Shown piece by piece: positions 16,928-25,548 of a stretch of DNA of 64,000 nucleotides (positions are counted from its first letter, which is position 1; each line of letters opens with the position of its first letter). The notes beneath the pieces were generated by a model. That model saw nothing but the letters and a program-made list of their open reading frames with translations, did no database searches and had not been told where the DNA came from. Position numbers and translations under genes: made by a program. This stretch comes from Dyadobacter subterraneus (GTDB lineage: Bacteria; Bacteroidota; Bacteroidia; Cytophagales; Spirosomataceae): the NCBI RefSeq assembly GCF_015221875.1, contig NZ_JACYGY010000001.1, positions 2,768,501 through 2,832,500 of the forward strand. The letters are read 5' to 3'.

Positions 16928-18874
16928 TTGAAAACTTCTACCTTCTCATCAGATCAGCCCGGCTATGACCAGGCAAAAAATTACAATGTTGTAAAGTTTG
17001 TTTTTCTGTTATTTTTTCTTCTTTCAATAACCCCGGTGCTGCATGCGCAAAAGGGAAAAATAAATGAGGATTCGATTTATATCAGGGAACATTATTCCAA
17101 GATAGAACGAATGATTCCGATGCGTGACGGGATCAAATTGTTTACTTCTATCTACATTCCAAAAGATATTTCTGCTAGTCAAAAATATCCGATTTTGCTG
17201 AACCGGACGCCTTACAACAGCGCGCCTTACGGAGAAACTCTATTTAAAACTTCACTTGGTCCTTCCATGAGTTTTGCAAAAGAAGGGTATATTATTGTAT
17301 ATCAGGATGTTCGTGGTAAGTATATGTCCGAAGGAGATTTTGAAGCATATCGCCCCTTTATAGCAAACAAAAAAAGCCCAAAAGACATAGACGAAAGCTC
17401 GGATACTTTTGATACCATTGACTGGCTTCTTAAAAATATTCCTGATAATAATGGTCGTGTGGGTTCCTGGGGCATATCCGCGCCAGGCTATTATGCAACG
17501 ATGACAGCAGTTGACGCACATCCTGCCTTAAAAGTGGCATCTCCGCAAGCGCCCGTTACGGACTGGTACATGGGCGACGACCGGCATCATAACGGAGCGT
17601 TTTTTCTGATGGGCACCTTTTCGTTTATTTCATCTTACGGGGCTCCGCGTCCGGTTCCAACCACAAAAGGAACACCACCTTTTTCTGCCTACGGAACTCC
17701 TGATTCATATGAATTTTACAAAAAACTGGGACCGCTGAAAAACGTAAATGAGAAAATTTTCAAAAACGAAAACCGTATCTGGAACCAGTTGATGGAACAT
17801 GAAACTTATGATGAGTTCTGGCAGGCGCGTACTCCGGTTCCATATCTGAAAAATGTAAAACCAGCCATGCTGGTAGTTGGCGGATGGTTTGATCAGGAAG
17901 ATTTATACGGTCCGTTAAAAACATATGGCGGCATTGAAAGCAATAAACCAAAATCCCCGAATTTGCTCGTTATGGGCCCGTGGATTCATGGAGGCTGGGC
18001 GAGGGGAACAGGGGAATCGTTGGGAAATATTCGTTTTGGGTCTAAAACAAGCTCCTTTTACCAGACTTCCATTGAACTTCCATTTTTCAATCATTACCTG
18101 AAAGACAAACAGGATCCTTCCTTACCAAAGGCATATATCTTTGAAACGGGTTCTAATGAGTGGAAAAAATACGACCAGTGGCCGCCAAAAAATACGGTTG
18201 AAAAGAAATTGTTTCTGCATCCTAATGGAAAACTCTCATTTGATGCTCCAACTACAAAAACAGCGGCTTTTGATGAATACGTTAGTGATCCTTCAAAACC
18301 GGTTCCTTATACTTCGGAAATAAGAATTATTCGTGGCAGTGATTATATGTATGAAGATCAGCGTTTTGCAGCAACCAGGCCGGATGTTCTTGTTTACGAA
18401 TCTGATGTTTTGAAAGAGGATGTTACAATTTCCGGTAATGTTTTTGCCAACCTTTTTGTATCGACAACAGGTACAGATGCCGATTTCATTGTAAAACTGA
18501 TTGACGTTTATCCTGGTGATGCACCAAATAATAGCCCGGTTAATCCCAATATGAAAATGGGTGGTTTCCAGTTATTGATCAGGGGTGAAGTGATGCGTGC
18601 CAAATTCAGAAACAGCTTTTCAAAACCCGAAGCAATGGTTCCGAACAAGATTGAGCATGTTAAATTTGATATGCAGGATGCCGCTCATAGCTTCAAAAAA
18701 GGCCATAAAATCATGATTCAGGTACAGAGTTCGTGGTTTCCTCTGGTTGATCGTAATCCTCAGAAATTTGTCAATATTTACAAGGCATCAGAAGCTGATT
18801 TTCAATCTGCAAAACATCGGATCTATACATCAGGCACTAACGCGTCGTATGTTGGTGTCCGCGTGATGGAATAA
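16928..18874 (+). CDS. CocE/NonD family hydrolase (X-Pro dipeptidyl-peptidase-like), exported
   Basis: The protein has an S15-type alpha/beta-hydrolase domain and a C-terminal jelly-roll (PepX_C-like) domain. With the start used here the predicted triad is Ser184 in SWGISAPGYY, Asp322 in GGWFDQED and His354 in WIHGGW. The family hydrolyses acyl esters or N-acylated peptides, or acts as a glutaryl-7-ACA acylase. A hydrophobic export signal (VFLLFFLLSITPVLHAQ) lies near residues 24-41, but no ATG precedes it in frame. Possible starts are TTG at 16889 or TTG at 16928, so the exact start is uncertain. A strong terminator follows the gene. Confidence 0.85.
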   Translation: MKTSTFSSDQPGYDQAKNYNVVKFVFLLFFLLSITPVLHAQKGKINEDSIYIREHYSKIERMIPMRDGIKLFTSIYIPKDISASQKYPILLNRTPYNSAPYGETLFKTSLGPSMSFAKEGYIIVYQDVRGKYMSEGDFEAYRPFIANKKSPKDIDESSDTFDTIDWLLKNIPDNNGRVGSWGISAPGYYATMTAVDAHPALKVASPQAPVTDWYMGDDRHHNGAFFLMGTFSFISSYGAPRPVPTTKGTPPFSAYGTPDSYEFYKKLGPLKNVNEKIFKNENRIWNQLMEHETYDEFWQARTPVPYLKNVKPAMLVVGGWFDQEDLYGPLKTYGGIESNKPKSPNLLVMGPWIHGGWARGTGESLGNIRFGSKTSSFYQTSIELPFFNHYLKDKQDPSLPKAYIFETGSNEWKKYDQWPPKNTVEKKLFLHPNGKLSFDAPTTKTAAFDEYVSDPSKPVPYTSEIRIIRGSDYMYEDQRFAATRPDVLVYESDVLKEDVTISGNVFANLFVSTTGTDADFIVKLIDVYPGDAPNNSPVNPNMKMGGFQLLIRGEVMRAKFRNSFSKPEAMVPNKIEHVKFDMQDAAHSFKKGHKIMIQVQSSWFPLVDRNPQKFVNIYKASEADFQSAKHRIYTSGTNASYVGVRVME

Positions 18875-18891
18875 AATTTAACCCTTTAAAA

Positions 18892-18938
18892 AAAACATCC
18901 GCAAGAGAATGTCTCTCTTGCGGATGTTTTCTTTTTTT
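18892..18938. terminator. Strong rho-independent terminator
   Basis: Perfect 17-bp arms (18892-18908 and 18914-18930) with a 5-base loop are followed by a T run. It separates the hydrolase gene from a convergent small gene. Confidence 0.9.
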
Positions 18939-18954
18939 TATAACCTGAAATTTT

Positions 18955-19248
18955 CTATTCGTTTCTCAACTTATTGAGCCTGTCTATCAGGTGAATAAGT
19001 TCATTTTCTGCGCTGCTAAGTTCCTTTAATTCACCGGTATCTATTACGTTTCCAGCCGGATCGTAAACGTTTTTAAAATCTTCGCTTACGTCAGGATTTT
19101 CATTATTTTCCGAGGAATATTCAGTCGTCAGATCTATGTCAGTTTTATCAAACTCGATCTGTTGTCTCTTTGCCATTATTTTTTCTTGCAGCTCTCTAAT
19201 TTCCCGCTCTTTTTGGTCTAGCATAGTTTTAAAATTTAATCTTTTCAA
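18955..19248 (-). CDS. Small coiled-coil protein, unknown function
   Basis: The 97-residue protein is strongly charged and has heptad-like helices at both ends: residues 9-33 (QKEREIRELQEKIMAKRQQ) and 72-96 (ELKELSSAENELIHLIDRL). An acidic, Asn-rich middle lies between them. I do not recognise a family. A second possible start is Met9. It is a monocistronic gene facing the terminator of the CocE-type gene. The two helices suggest a cytoplasmic dimer or an adaptor. Confidence 0.6.
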   Translation of the reverse strand: MKRLNFKTMLDQKEREIRELQEKIMAKRQQIEFDKTDIDLTTEYSSENNENPDVSEDFKNVYDPAGNVIDTGELKELSSAENELIHLIDRLNKLRNE

Positions 19249-19503
19249 ATATTGAGCAAAAACCAGACCAGCATTTCTGGTCGAGATTTTAACGTATTAA
19301 TCGCTAAAAATCATTAAATTGTAACCGGTGTTAACAATTAGTTAATTTCATTTTGATAATTAACTATCATATTGATAGACGTTTATTTCCTTGAAATATT
19401 TATTATTTAATTTAAATACTTGATTATTAAGGTATTATAATTTAAAAAATCCTTAGGCAATACAATTGCAATTACTCAATATTATGATTTAAATTTCTAT
19501 ATT

Positions 19504-19878
19504 ATGATAACGCAATTTCAGGTTATTGGCTTATTGAAAGAAGAATTACCGAAACTTACCGAACGGGAAAATTTTCAGGAAATTCCAAGAGCTTTTTCAT
19601 CGATTCATGCCGCGATTTATTCCTTGTCGGATTTTACAAGAATCAATCTTGAACTGAAACATTTCCAAACTGCCAGAAAATGTTTTGCATTGGCCGAAAA
19701 AATTTATCTTGAAGGAGATATTATGGTACAGCTTCTGATTGAAAAAGTATTTATTGATTCGCTGGTTCTGGCGAAAAAAGTGAAGAAGAAAAATCATCTG
19801 GCAAGCCTGATTCCACCTGCACTTCAAAAAGTTTATCTCAAACACCTTGATCCCCAAATACCTCCCAGCCATATTTGA
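19504..19878 (+). CDS. Small helical protein, unknown function
   Basis: The 124-residue protein is predicted to be all-helical. Segments such as ELKHFQTARKCFALAEKIYLE resemble a single TPR-like helix pair, but no family could be assigned. It has no signal peptide. Its 3' end overlaps the 3' end of the convergent TSUP transporter gene by 41 bp, with no terminator between them. A 255-bp AT-rich region precedes it, and the ATG at 19504 is the only sensible start. Confidence 0.6.
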   Translation: MITQFQVIGLLKEELPKLTERENFQEIPRAFSSIHAAIYSLSDFTRINLELKHFQTARKCFALAEKIYLEGDIMVQLLIEKVFIDSLVLAKKVKKKNHLASLIPPALQKVYLKHLDPQIPPSHI

Positions 19879-20638
19879 GAATCATAATACCAACTACGAC
19901 CAGAAATATAATCCTGACAAAATCATTTCCTTTTCTGAGTGCGAGTTTGCTGCCAATAATGTTTCCGGTTATGTTCATCGCGGCCATGATCAGCGCGAGT
20001 TCGAGCATATAATTTCCCTGTCTGATAAAGACAATCAAAGCTGAAATATTGGTTACACAATTCACTATTTTGGCATAAGCCGATGCCTGAACAAATTCAA
20101 AGCCCAGGACAACTACGAAAGCAAGAACAAAGAAACTTCCGGTACCGGGACCGAAAAAGCCATCATAAAATCCAATAAGCAAGCCTATAATTGCTCCATA
20201 AATAATTTGCTGACGATAAGGAAGATCTTTTGTTTTGACTGATCCCAAATCTTTCTTGAAAAAAGTATAAACAGCAATGGCAATCAGAATGAAAAGTATG
20301 AGCGGTTTCAGTACATCTACATTGATCAAACTAACAATTCTTGCGCCGGTAAATGACGAAAGAAAACAGCTAAAAGATATGACAGAGAGAAGTTTAAAGT
20401 CAAAAGTTATTCTCTTGGCATAATGAAAAGCAGCAACAGAGGTCCCGGCCAGTGCCGCGATTTTGTTGGTGCCAAAAAGTGTAGCGACAGGAGCATTTGG
20501 AAAACTGATTAACAAGGCAGGAATCTGTATTAATCCGCCGCCACCAACAACGGAATCTATAAAACCGGCAATAAAAGCAAGAGAACCCAGCGCAAGCAAA
20601 GTCCAGGAATTGTAATCTGAAAACAGGTTTGAAAACAT
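19838..20638 (-). CDS. TSUP (TauE/SafE) family membrane transporter
   Basis: The 266-residue protein has about eight hydrophobic segments with the family's two glycine-rich repeat signatures, FIDSVVGGGGLIQIPAL near residues 27-43 and GFYDGFFGPGTGSFFVLAF in the second half. TauE/SafE proteins export or import sulfite, sulfoacetate or other sulfur-containing anions. No sulfur genes are nearby, so the substrate is unknown. The 3' end overlaps the convergent small helical gene by 41 bp. Confidence 0.87.
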   Translation of the reverse strand: MFSNLFSDYNSWTLLALGSLAFIAGFIDSVVGGGGLIQIPALLISFPNAPVATLFGTNKIAALAGTSVAAFHYAKRITFDFKLLSVISFSCFLSSFTGARIVSLINVDVLKPLILFILIAIAVYTFFKKDLGSVKTKDLPYRQQIIYGAIIGLLIGFYDGFFGPGTGSFFVLAFVVVLGFEFVQASAYAKIVNCVTNISALIVFIRQGNYMLELALIMAAMNITGNIIGSKLALRKGNDFVRIIFLVVVGIMILKYGWEVFGDQGV

Positions 20639-20840
20639 TCAGGTAGCGATAATGAGGCGTATTTATGCTAAGCTAGCAAGCAGAGTTTGAATAAAAAAGG
20701 ATAAGTATTTCATTCAAAATATTATTCTTCCATTATAATTCAGAATGTAGCTTTAACATGATTAAATTTTGTTTATTTTAGTCGAAATATAGTCTGGAAA
20801 CCATTCAGACTGAAATTGTTGAAAGTTTTATCTAACAAAA

Positions 20841-21392
20841 ATGAAGGACAAAATGAAACAAGGATTCATCACAAAAGGAATTGTTCTGACATTGACGGCT
20901 ATGCTTATGTCGTCACTTGTTTGGGCGCAGCAGGATAAAGCGAGCCGGCCAAGTCCGCCTCAAACGGCTACCGGAAAAGTTGGCGGAGCAACGGTAACGA
21001 TCAACTATTCAAGCCCTTCTGTTAAAGGACGAAAAATATTCGGAGATCTTGTTCCTTACGACAAAGTGTGGAGAGCGGGTGCAAATGAAGCAACAATTTT
21101 TGAAACTGATAAAGCAATTAAAGTAGAAGGTAAATCTTTGCCAGCTGGAAAGTATAGTTTGTATGCCTTGCCTGGTGAAAAGGAATGGACATTTTACTTC
21201 AATTCAGAAGTGGGTCAATGGGGAATAAAACGCACGGGTGAAACGACAAAAGATGCTTCAAAGGATGTTTTGAGCGTGAAAGCAAAACCTGCGAAAAGCG
21301 CGTCATTAACTGAAAAACTGGCTTATGAAGTTACTCCGAAAGGATTTGTTCTTCGCTGGGAAAATATAGAAATACCTGTTTCTATAAAATAG
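20841..21392 (+). CDS. DUF2911 domain protein, exported
   Basis: The 183-residue protein has a signal peptide (about residues 1-30, ending in SSLVWAQ). A DUF2911 domain follows with the family blocks VTINYSSPSVKGRKIFGDLV, VPYDKVWRAGANEAT and LPAGKYSLYALPGEKEWT. The function of DUF2911 is not established; many copies are found in Bacteroidota periplasms. A second member is encoded at 58641-59192 on the minus strand. The gene is followed by a strong hairpin terminator, so it is likely monocistronic. Confidence 0.88.
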   Translation: MKDKMKQGFITKGIVLTLTAMLMSSLVWAQQDKASRPSPPQTATGKVGGATVTINYSSPSVKGRKIFGDLVPYDKVWRAGANEATIFETDKAIKVEGKSLPAGKYSLYALPGEKEWTFYFNSEVGQWGIKRTGETTKDASKDVLSVKAKPAKSASLTEKLAYEVTPKGFVLRWENIEIPVSIK

Positions 21393-21404
21393 TTTAAAAA
21401 AAAC

Positions 21405-21446
21405 AAAAGACGGGAATCTGGCACTGTGCAGATTCCCGTCTTTTTT
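21405..21446. terminator. Rho-independent terminator
   Basis: Perfect 16-bp arms (21405-21420 and 21429-21444) with an 8-base loop and T tail lie between the DUF2911 gene and the convergent 77-residue gene. Confidence 0.9.
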
Positions 21447-21462
21447 GCTCTTAATCGGCTTG

Positions 21463-21696
21463 TCAAACCAGAATAACTTTATCTGGCTCAGGATAGCTGT
21501 GAATTGATTCCAAAGGATATTCCAGCGCGATTCGTTTCCCGGTTTCTTCGGCTTCTTCTAAAAGTTGGAAAATTTTCTCTTCTCCTTCAATTTTCAGTGC
21601 CTGATACAACAGGTTTCCGTATTGAAATTCTTCGGAACCGAAACCATTGATCTGAGCAACAGACTGATAATGATCAAATAATTGTTTTCCTTTCAT
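21463..21696 (-). CDS. Small acidic protein, unknown function
   Basis: The 77-residue protein is acidic and mostly helical (for example EGEEKIFQLLEEAEETGKR near residues 37-55) and ends in a short hydrophobic strand. There is no signal peptide. I cannot assign a family. It has its own terminator on the 3' side and a 247-bp upstream gap shared with the divergent MFS gene, in which no further gene is visible. Confidence 0.55.
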   Translation of the reverse strand: MKGKQLFDHYQSVAQINGFGSEEFQYGNLLYQALKIEGEEKIFQLLEEAEETGKRIALEYPLESIHSYPEPDKVILV

Positions 21697-21943
21697 GGCT
21701 ACTATTTATTGGAGTGTTTCTTTTGCCTGAACAACAGATGCATGCAATAAAACAAAGGTTGCATGGCTTGGATGCCAATCATCATTTATTTTTACAAACG
21801 GCAAAATAGGTTGAAGAAAACGTTGGATTGACATTAATTATCAGCTTGTTGTAATATTGTTTTGCAGTACGGAACGCTGCCGTTTTCATAAATGTTTAAG
21901 TATGTACCCGTTTGGTGGTTTCCGGTTTCAGCTTTCTTAGTCT

Positions 21944-23173
21944 ATGGTTCAAAAAATTATACAAAATTATAAAGTTTCATTTAGCGGACTGAGCCGGGAA
22001 ACCTGGCTGTTGAGTTTCGTAATACTGATTAATCGCTGCGGATACATGGCTGTGCCATTTATGAGCATGTACATTACCCAAAGCATGCACCGGAGTATAG
22101 CGGATGCGGGTTTAATTATCACTCTTTTTGGTGTAGGTTCTGTGCTGGGTGCACTGGCAGGTGGTTATTTTACCGACAAAATCGGTTTTCGTCCGGTGCA
22201 GGTGATCAGCCTGGTTCTTAGTGGCGCTATGTTCGCGGTCTTTGGCCATATTGAAGATTTTAACGTGCTCTGTGGGGTGACCGTTATATTGAGTTTTTTT
22301 GTAGAGGGTTTCAAGCCGGCGAATAATACTGCCGTTGCTTCTTATTCATCACCGGAAAATCTGACAAGATCTTACGCATTAAACCGGCTTGCAACGAATG
22401 TCGGATTTGGTTTTGGAACGTCAGTCGGTGGTTTGCTTGCAGCCATTGATTATCATTTATTGTTTTGGGTTGATGGCGTTGTTTATACTCTTGCCGGAAT
22501 TCTTATTCTGGTTTTGCTGCCAAAAGGTGTGAAAGTCAAGGAAAAAAGTACAGAGGAAAAAGAAGCCTTAATTGGCCAATCCCCTTGGCAGGACATATTT
22601 TTTGTTCGTTTTATCATACTCGTAACGATTTACATGATTGCGTTTGTGCTAATTTTCCGCCTTGTTCCGGTTTACTGGAAAGAGCAATGGAATATAGGAG
22701 AATCTACAATCGGGATTTTGTTAGGGATGAATGGCGTTATTATCGCCCTTTTCGAAATGGTTCTGATCCAAAATCTGGGCAGCCGGAAAACGGATGCATT
22801 TTATATTATTTCAGGTATCTTGTTAACGGCCATAGCATTCCTGTTTCTGGTTGTCCCGGGTGTGGCCCCCGTTATAATTGCGGCTGCCGCAGTGTTGTTT
22901 TTCACATTGGGCGAAATGCTGACCTTGCCTTATATCAGCACCATGATTATGAGCAGGGCCACAGAACTGAATCGCGGGAAATATTCGGCTGCATACTCCA
23001 TGTCATGGGCTGTGGCGCAAATTATCGGTCCGGCCGGCGGTGGTTATATTGCTGCCCATTGGGGCTACAATAGTTTGTGGTTGGTATTGGTTCTGATGAG
23101 CTTTGGCTGTGCGCTTGGCTTTAAAATACTTTTTCGGAAACAAAATGATATGAGAGTTTTTGATCAGGTATAG
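21944..23173 (+). CDS. MFS transporter, MdtH-like multidrug family
   Basis: The 409-residue protein has about twelve hydrophobic segments. A motif A-like loop GGYFTDKIGFRPVQ sits between helices 2 and 3, and a long polar central loop lies around residues 190-210. Its topology and motifs fit the drug:H+ antiporter families such as MdtH or YttB. The substrate is unknown. It is a single gene, with a convergent HxlR gene 40 bp beyond its stop. Confidence 0.82.
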   Translation: MVQKIIQNYKVSFSGLSRETWLLSFVILINRCGYMAVPFMSMYITQSMHRSIADAGLIITLFGVGSVLGALAGGYFTDKIGFRPVQVISLVLSGAMFAVFGHIEDFNVLCGVTVILSFFVEGFKPANNTAVASYSSPENLTRSYALNRLATNVGFGFGTSVGGLLAAIDYHLLFWVDGVVYTLAGILILVLLPKGVKVKEKSTEEKEALIGQSPWQDIFFVRFIILVTIYMIAFVLIFRLVPVYWKEQWNIGESTIGILLGMNGVIIALFEMVLIQNLGSRKTDAFYIISGILLTAIAFLFLVVPGVAPVIIAAAAVLFFTLGEMLTLPYISTMIMSRATELNRGKYSAAYSMSWAVAQIIGPAGGGYIAAHWGYNSLWLVLVLMSFGCALGFKILFRKQNDMRVFDQV

Positions 23174-23212
23174 TCTTAACCAAAATCATTGCGACGTAAT
23201 ATCTTTTTTTAC

Positions 23213-23572
23213 TTACGATTCCATAACCACCTTTTTATGTTCTTTCCCCCAGGCTATCATCGATAAAATGATCGGAGCAAATGTTTTACAATAATCGGTA
23301 GATTCATATTCAATCAGAACAGGGGAGTCAGGATATACTGTTCTGGTGATCAGTTTATTCATTTCCATTTCTTTCAATTCCCTTGACAACATTCGTGTAG
23401 TAATACCCGGAATACTTCGTTCTATTTCCCTGAAACGTTTATTTCCATTACAAATAGAATTGATGATCGGCAGTTTCCATTTACCTCCGATCACATAAAT
23501 AGTGTCCTGTAAAGCCTTCACTTCCTCAGACTGACTTCTTTTATTTACATTGATAATTTCTGTCGTTTCCAT
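23213..23572 (-). CDS. HxlR family transcriptional regulator
   Basis: From the ATG at 23572 the protein has 119 residues; an upstream ATG at 23623 would add 17 residues but would cover most of the divergent promoter region. It contains the HxlR winged helix with the typical YVIGGKWKLPIINSICNGNK opening and RFREIERSIPGITTRMLS, ending in the family block GKEHK. HxlR proteins often sense aldehydes, quinones or redox stress. It is divergent from an SDR oxidoreductase gene that it probably regulates. Confidence 0.87.
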   Translation of the reverse strand: METTEIINVNKRSQSEEVKALQDTIYVIGGKWKLPIINSICNGNKRFREIERSIPGITTRMLSRELKEMEMNKLITRTVYPDSPVLIEYESTDYCKTFAPIILSMIAWGKEHKKVVMES

Positions 23573-23577
23573 ATTTT

Positions 23578-23634
23578 TACTGGTATACTCTGTGATACTG
23601 GTTACAAAGTTACACCAATTCACTTTTATATTTG
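23578..23634 (+). promoter_or_regulatory. Divergent promoter region with direct repeats
   Basis: Two TACTGGT direct repeats (23578-23584 and 23596-23602) lie 18 bp apart. A TATATTTG octamer at 23627-23634 matches the -7 element for the SDR gene. The repeats are candidate HxlR binding sites. Confidence 0.45.
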
Positions 23635-23669
23635 CATCGTTAATTAAATATTTTAATGATTAGGAAGAA

Positions 23670-24506
23670 ATGGAAAATTTAAAAAATAACAAAACGGTTT
23701 TCATCACAGGAACAAGCAGTGGACTGGGAAAATTAACAGCCAAATATTTTGCCGAACAAGGATGGAATGTAGCAGCGACGATGCGCACACCTGAAAAGGA
23801 AACGGAACTTACGAATGTTGAGAATATTAAAATATTCAAGTTGGATGTTACCAATTTGGAGCAGGTTAAAAGCGCTGTTGAGCAGGCTATTACAATTTTT
23901 GGTAAAATCGATGTTGTAGTAAACAACGCTGGAATGGGAACCTATGGTGCTTTGGAACTGGCTAAGGAGGAAGATATTGACTGGCAATTTGCGGTTAATA
24001 CAAGAGGACCGATTAACATTATCCGTGCTTTTCTTCCACATTTCAGATCGAATAATGGCGGGATGTTTATCAATATCAGTTCTTTTATGGGAGTGACTAC
24101 TGCCGTGCCTATTGGTTCGCTTTACAACATGTCCAAGTTTGCACTGGAAGGTTTGACAGAAGGTTTGTATTATGAACTGAAACCATTTAATATTCATTTG
24201 CGCCTGATTGAGCAGGGCGGTTCAAAAGATAATAATTTTAACGACAGTGTTATCTGGCATCAGGATCCGGAAATTAATGCATACGAAGCAATTACTAACA
24301 CTGTTAAAAATCTTTTCGACACGGCAGACGATCGTTTGAAAGATAATCCTATGGTCATCACAAAAGCAATTTATAGCCTGGCAACGGGCGAAAGCAACAA
24401 ATTCAGAACGGTGATCGGCGAAATGGGAAACAATTTAGTGTCCATGCGAAATTCGGTTCCGATAGAAGAATATCTTGAAACGATTGCCTCCAACTTTGGA
24501 ATATGA
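23670..24506 (+). CDS. Short-chain dehydrogenase/reductase (classical SDR)
   Basis: The 278-residue protein shows the Rossmann motif TGTSSGLGK near residue 16 and the structural NNAGMG motif. The catalytic residues are a Ser in INISSF and Tyr/Lys in YNMSKF. The cofactor is NAD(P)H; the dinucleotide-binding loop cannot settle which. The substrate is unknown. Divergent pairing with an HxlR regulator often marks stress-inducible reductases of aldehydes or quinones. A hairpin terminator follows. Confidence 0.88.
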   Translation: MENLKNNKTVFITGTSSGLGKLTAKYFAEQGWNVAATMRTPEKETELTNVENIKIFKLDVTNLEQVKSAVEQAITIFGKIDVVVNNAGMGTYGALELAKEEDIDWQFAVNTRGPINIIRAFLPHFRSNNGGMFINISSFMGVTTAVPIGSLYNMSKFALEGLTEGLYYELKPFNIHLRLIEQGGSKDNNFNDSVIWHQDPEINAYEAITNTVKNLFDTADDRLKDNPMVITKAIYSLATGESNKFRTVIGEMGNNLVSMRNSVPIEEYLETIASNFGI

Positions 24507-24513
24507 TCCATTT

Positions 24514-24551
24514 ATCAGAATGTCGGCAGGTTGTACGGCATTCTGATTTTC
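24514..24551 (+). terminator. Rho-independent terminator after the SDR gene
   Basis: Arms of 12 bp (24514-24525 and 24536-24547) with one G-T wobble and a following T stretch lie just behind the SDR stop. This isolates the next operon. Confidence 0.7.
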
Positions 24552-24625
24552 CTTCCAGTTTAGATTACAGGTTTTCCTTAATGTGGTAATCTTTCCAATT
24601 AGTTTTATCAAAAAAGCAACCGGGC

Positions 24626-24640
24626 ACGTAATTTGTACGT
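24626..24640 (+). promoter_or_regulatory. Small inverted repeat over a possible -7 element before the UbiA gene
   Basis: ACGTA (24626-24630) and TACGT (24636-24640) flank ATTTG; the TAATTTG inside is one base short of the TAnnTTTG consensus. It lies 33 bp before the UbiA start and may be operator plus promoter. No copy of the crt operator repeat is present here. Confidence 0.35.
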
Positions 24641-24672
24641 ATATTGATTTATATTGAAGAGTAAATCACCCC

Positions 24673-25548
24673 ATGCAAATTGATAGGAATACTATTAAAC
24701 TTCTGAGAATTCCATTCTCGTTTTTTTTGATGCCTTTGTTTTTGTTTGCATTTAGTCAGGCAAAAAACATTGCTTGGTTTCAGGCTTCACTTTCCTTTTT
24801 TATCATTCATTTTTTGGTATATCCGGCCAGTAATGGTTACAATAGTTACATAGATCGTGACGAAGACAGTATTGGCGGCATTGAAAAACCGCCAATGCCA
24901 ACGGAAAGTCTTTTTTATGTTACGGTTTTTCTGGACGCGCTGGCAGTTTCATTGGCCTATTTTTTTGTAGCTCAATTCTTTGCATTCTGTTTGGTCCTTT
25001 ACATCGCCGCCTCACGCGCATACAGTTCAAAGCAAATCCGGTTGAAGAAATATGCAGTTATTGGTTTTCTGGTCGTTACGATTTTCCAGGGGGCTTTTAC
25101 CTACTACATGTCGATGGCCGGAATAACCGGCAATCCTTTACCTCTCAATCGTGATACGGTCTTTATTCTTTTGGGATGCTCATTTCAAATCGCCGGCGCT
25201 TATCCGCTAACGCAGATATATCAGCACAAACAGGATCTGCGGGATGGTATTGTCACTTTGAGTTATAAACTTGGGTATAGGGGGACATTTATTTTCACGG
25301 CACTGATGTTTGTCTTGTGTAATCTTTTTTACTATTTATATTTTCAGAGCAGGGATTCTGGAATGATTTTTTTTATAATCCAACTGTTCTTTGTACCAAT
25401 CGTTCTTTATTTTTTTTACTGGTTTTATCTGGTCTCTAAAAATACGGAAAATGCAAATTTTACAAATACAATGCGCATGAACTGGATTGCGGCGCTTTGT
25501 ATGAACAGTTGTTTTTTTGTACTCATTATTATCAAATTTTTCCTTTGA
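24673..25548 (+). CDS. UbiA-like membrane prenyltransferase
   Basis: The 291-residue protein has about eight to nine membrane helices. The first UbiA motif NxxxDxxxD is intact (Asn57, Asp61, Asp65 in YNSYIDRDED). In the second motif the usual first Asp of DxxxDxxxG is Gln184, followed by Asp188 and Gly192 in QHKQDLRDG. UbiA enzymes attach isoprenoid chains to aromatic or other acceptors in the membrane with magnesium. It is the first gene of a four-gene operon, and its stop overlaps the TTG start of the polyketide synthase gene. The isoprenoid donor could come from the idi-crt pathway encoded next door. The acceptor is inferred to be the polyketide product. Confidence 0.8.
   Translation: MQIDRNTIKLLRIPFSFFLMPLFLFAFSQAKNIAWFQASLSFFIIHFLVYPASNGYNSYIDRDEDSIGGIEKPPMPTESLFYVTVFLDALAVSLAYFFVAQFFAFCLVLYIAASRAYSSKQIRLKKYAVIGFLVVTIFQGAFTYYMSMAGITGNPLPLNRDTVFILLGCSFQIAGAYPLTQIYQHKQDLRDGIVTLSYKLGYRGTFIFTALMFVLCNLFYYLYFQSRDSGMIFFIIQLFFVPIVLYFFYWFYLVSKNTENANFTNTMRMNWIAALCMNSCFFVLIIIKFFL

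Noticed and set aside
22585..23073. 162-codon open frame inside the MFS gene
   Set aside because: It is an out-of-frame shadow, rich in Cys, His and Arg as expected from a shifted membrane-protein gene.
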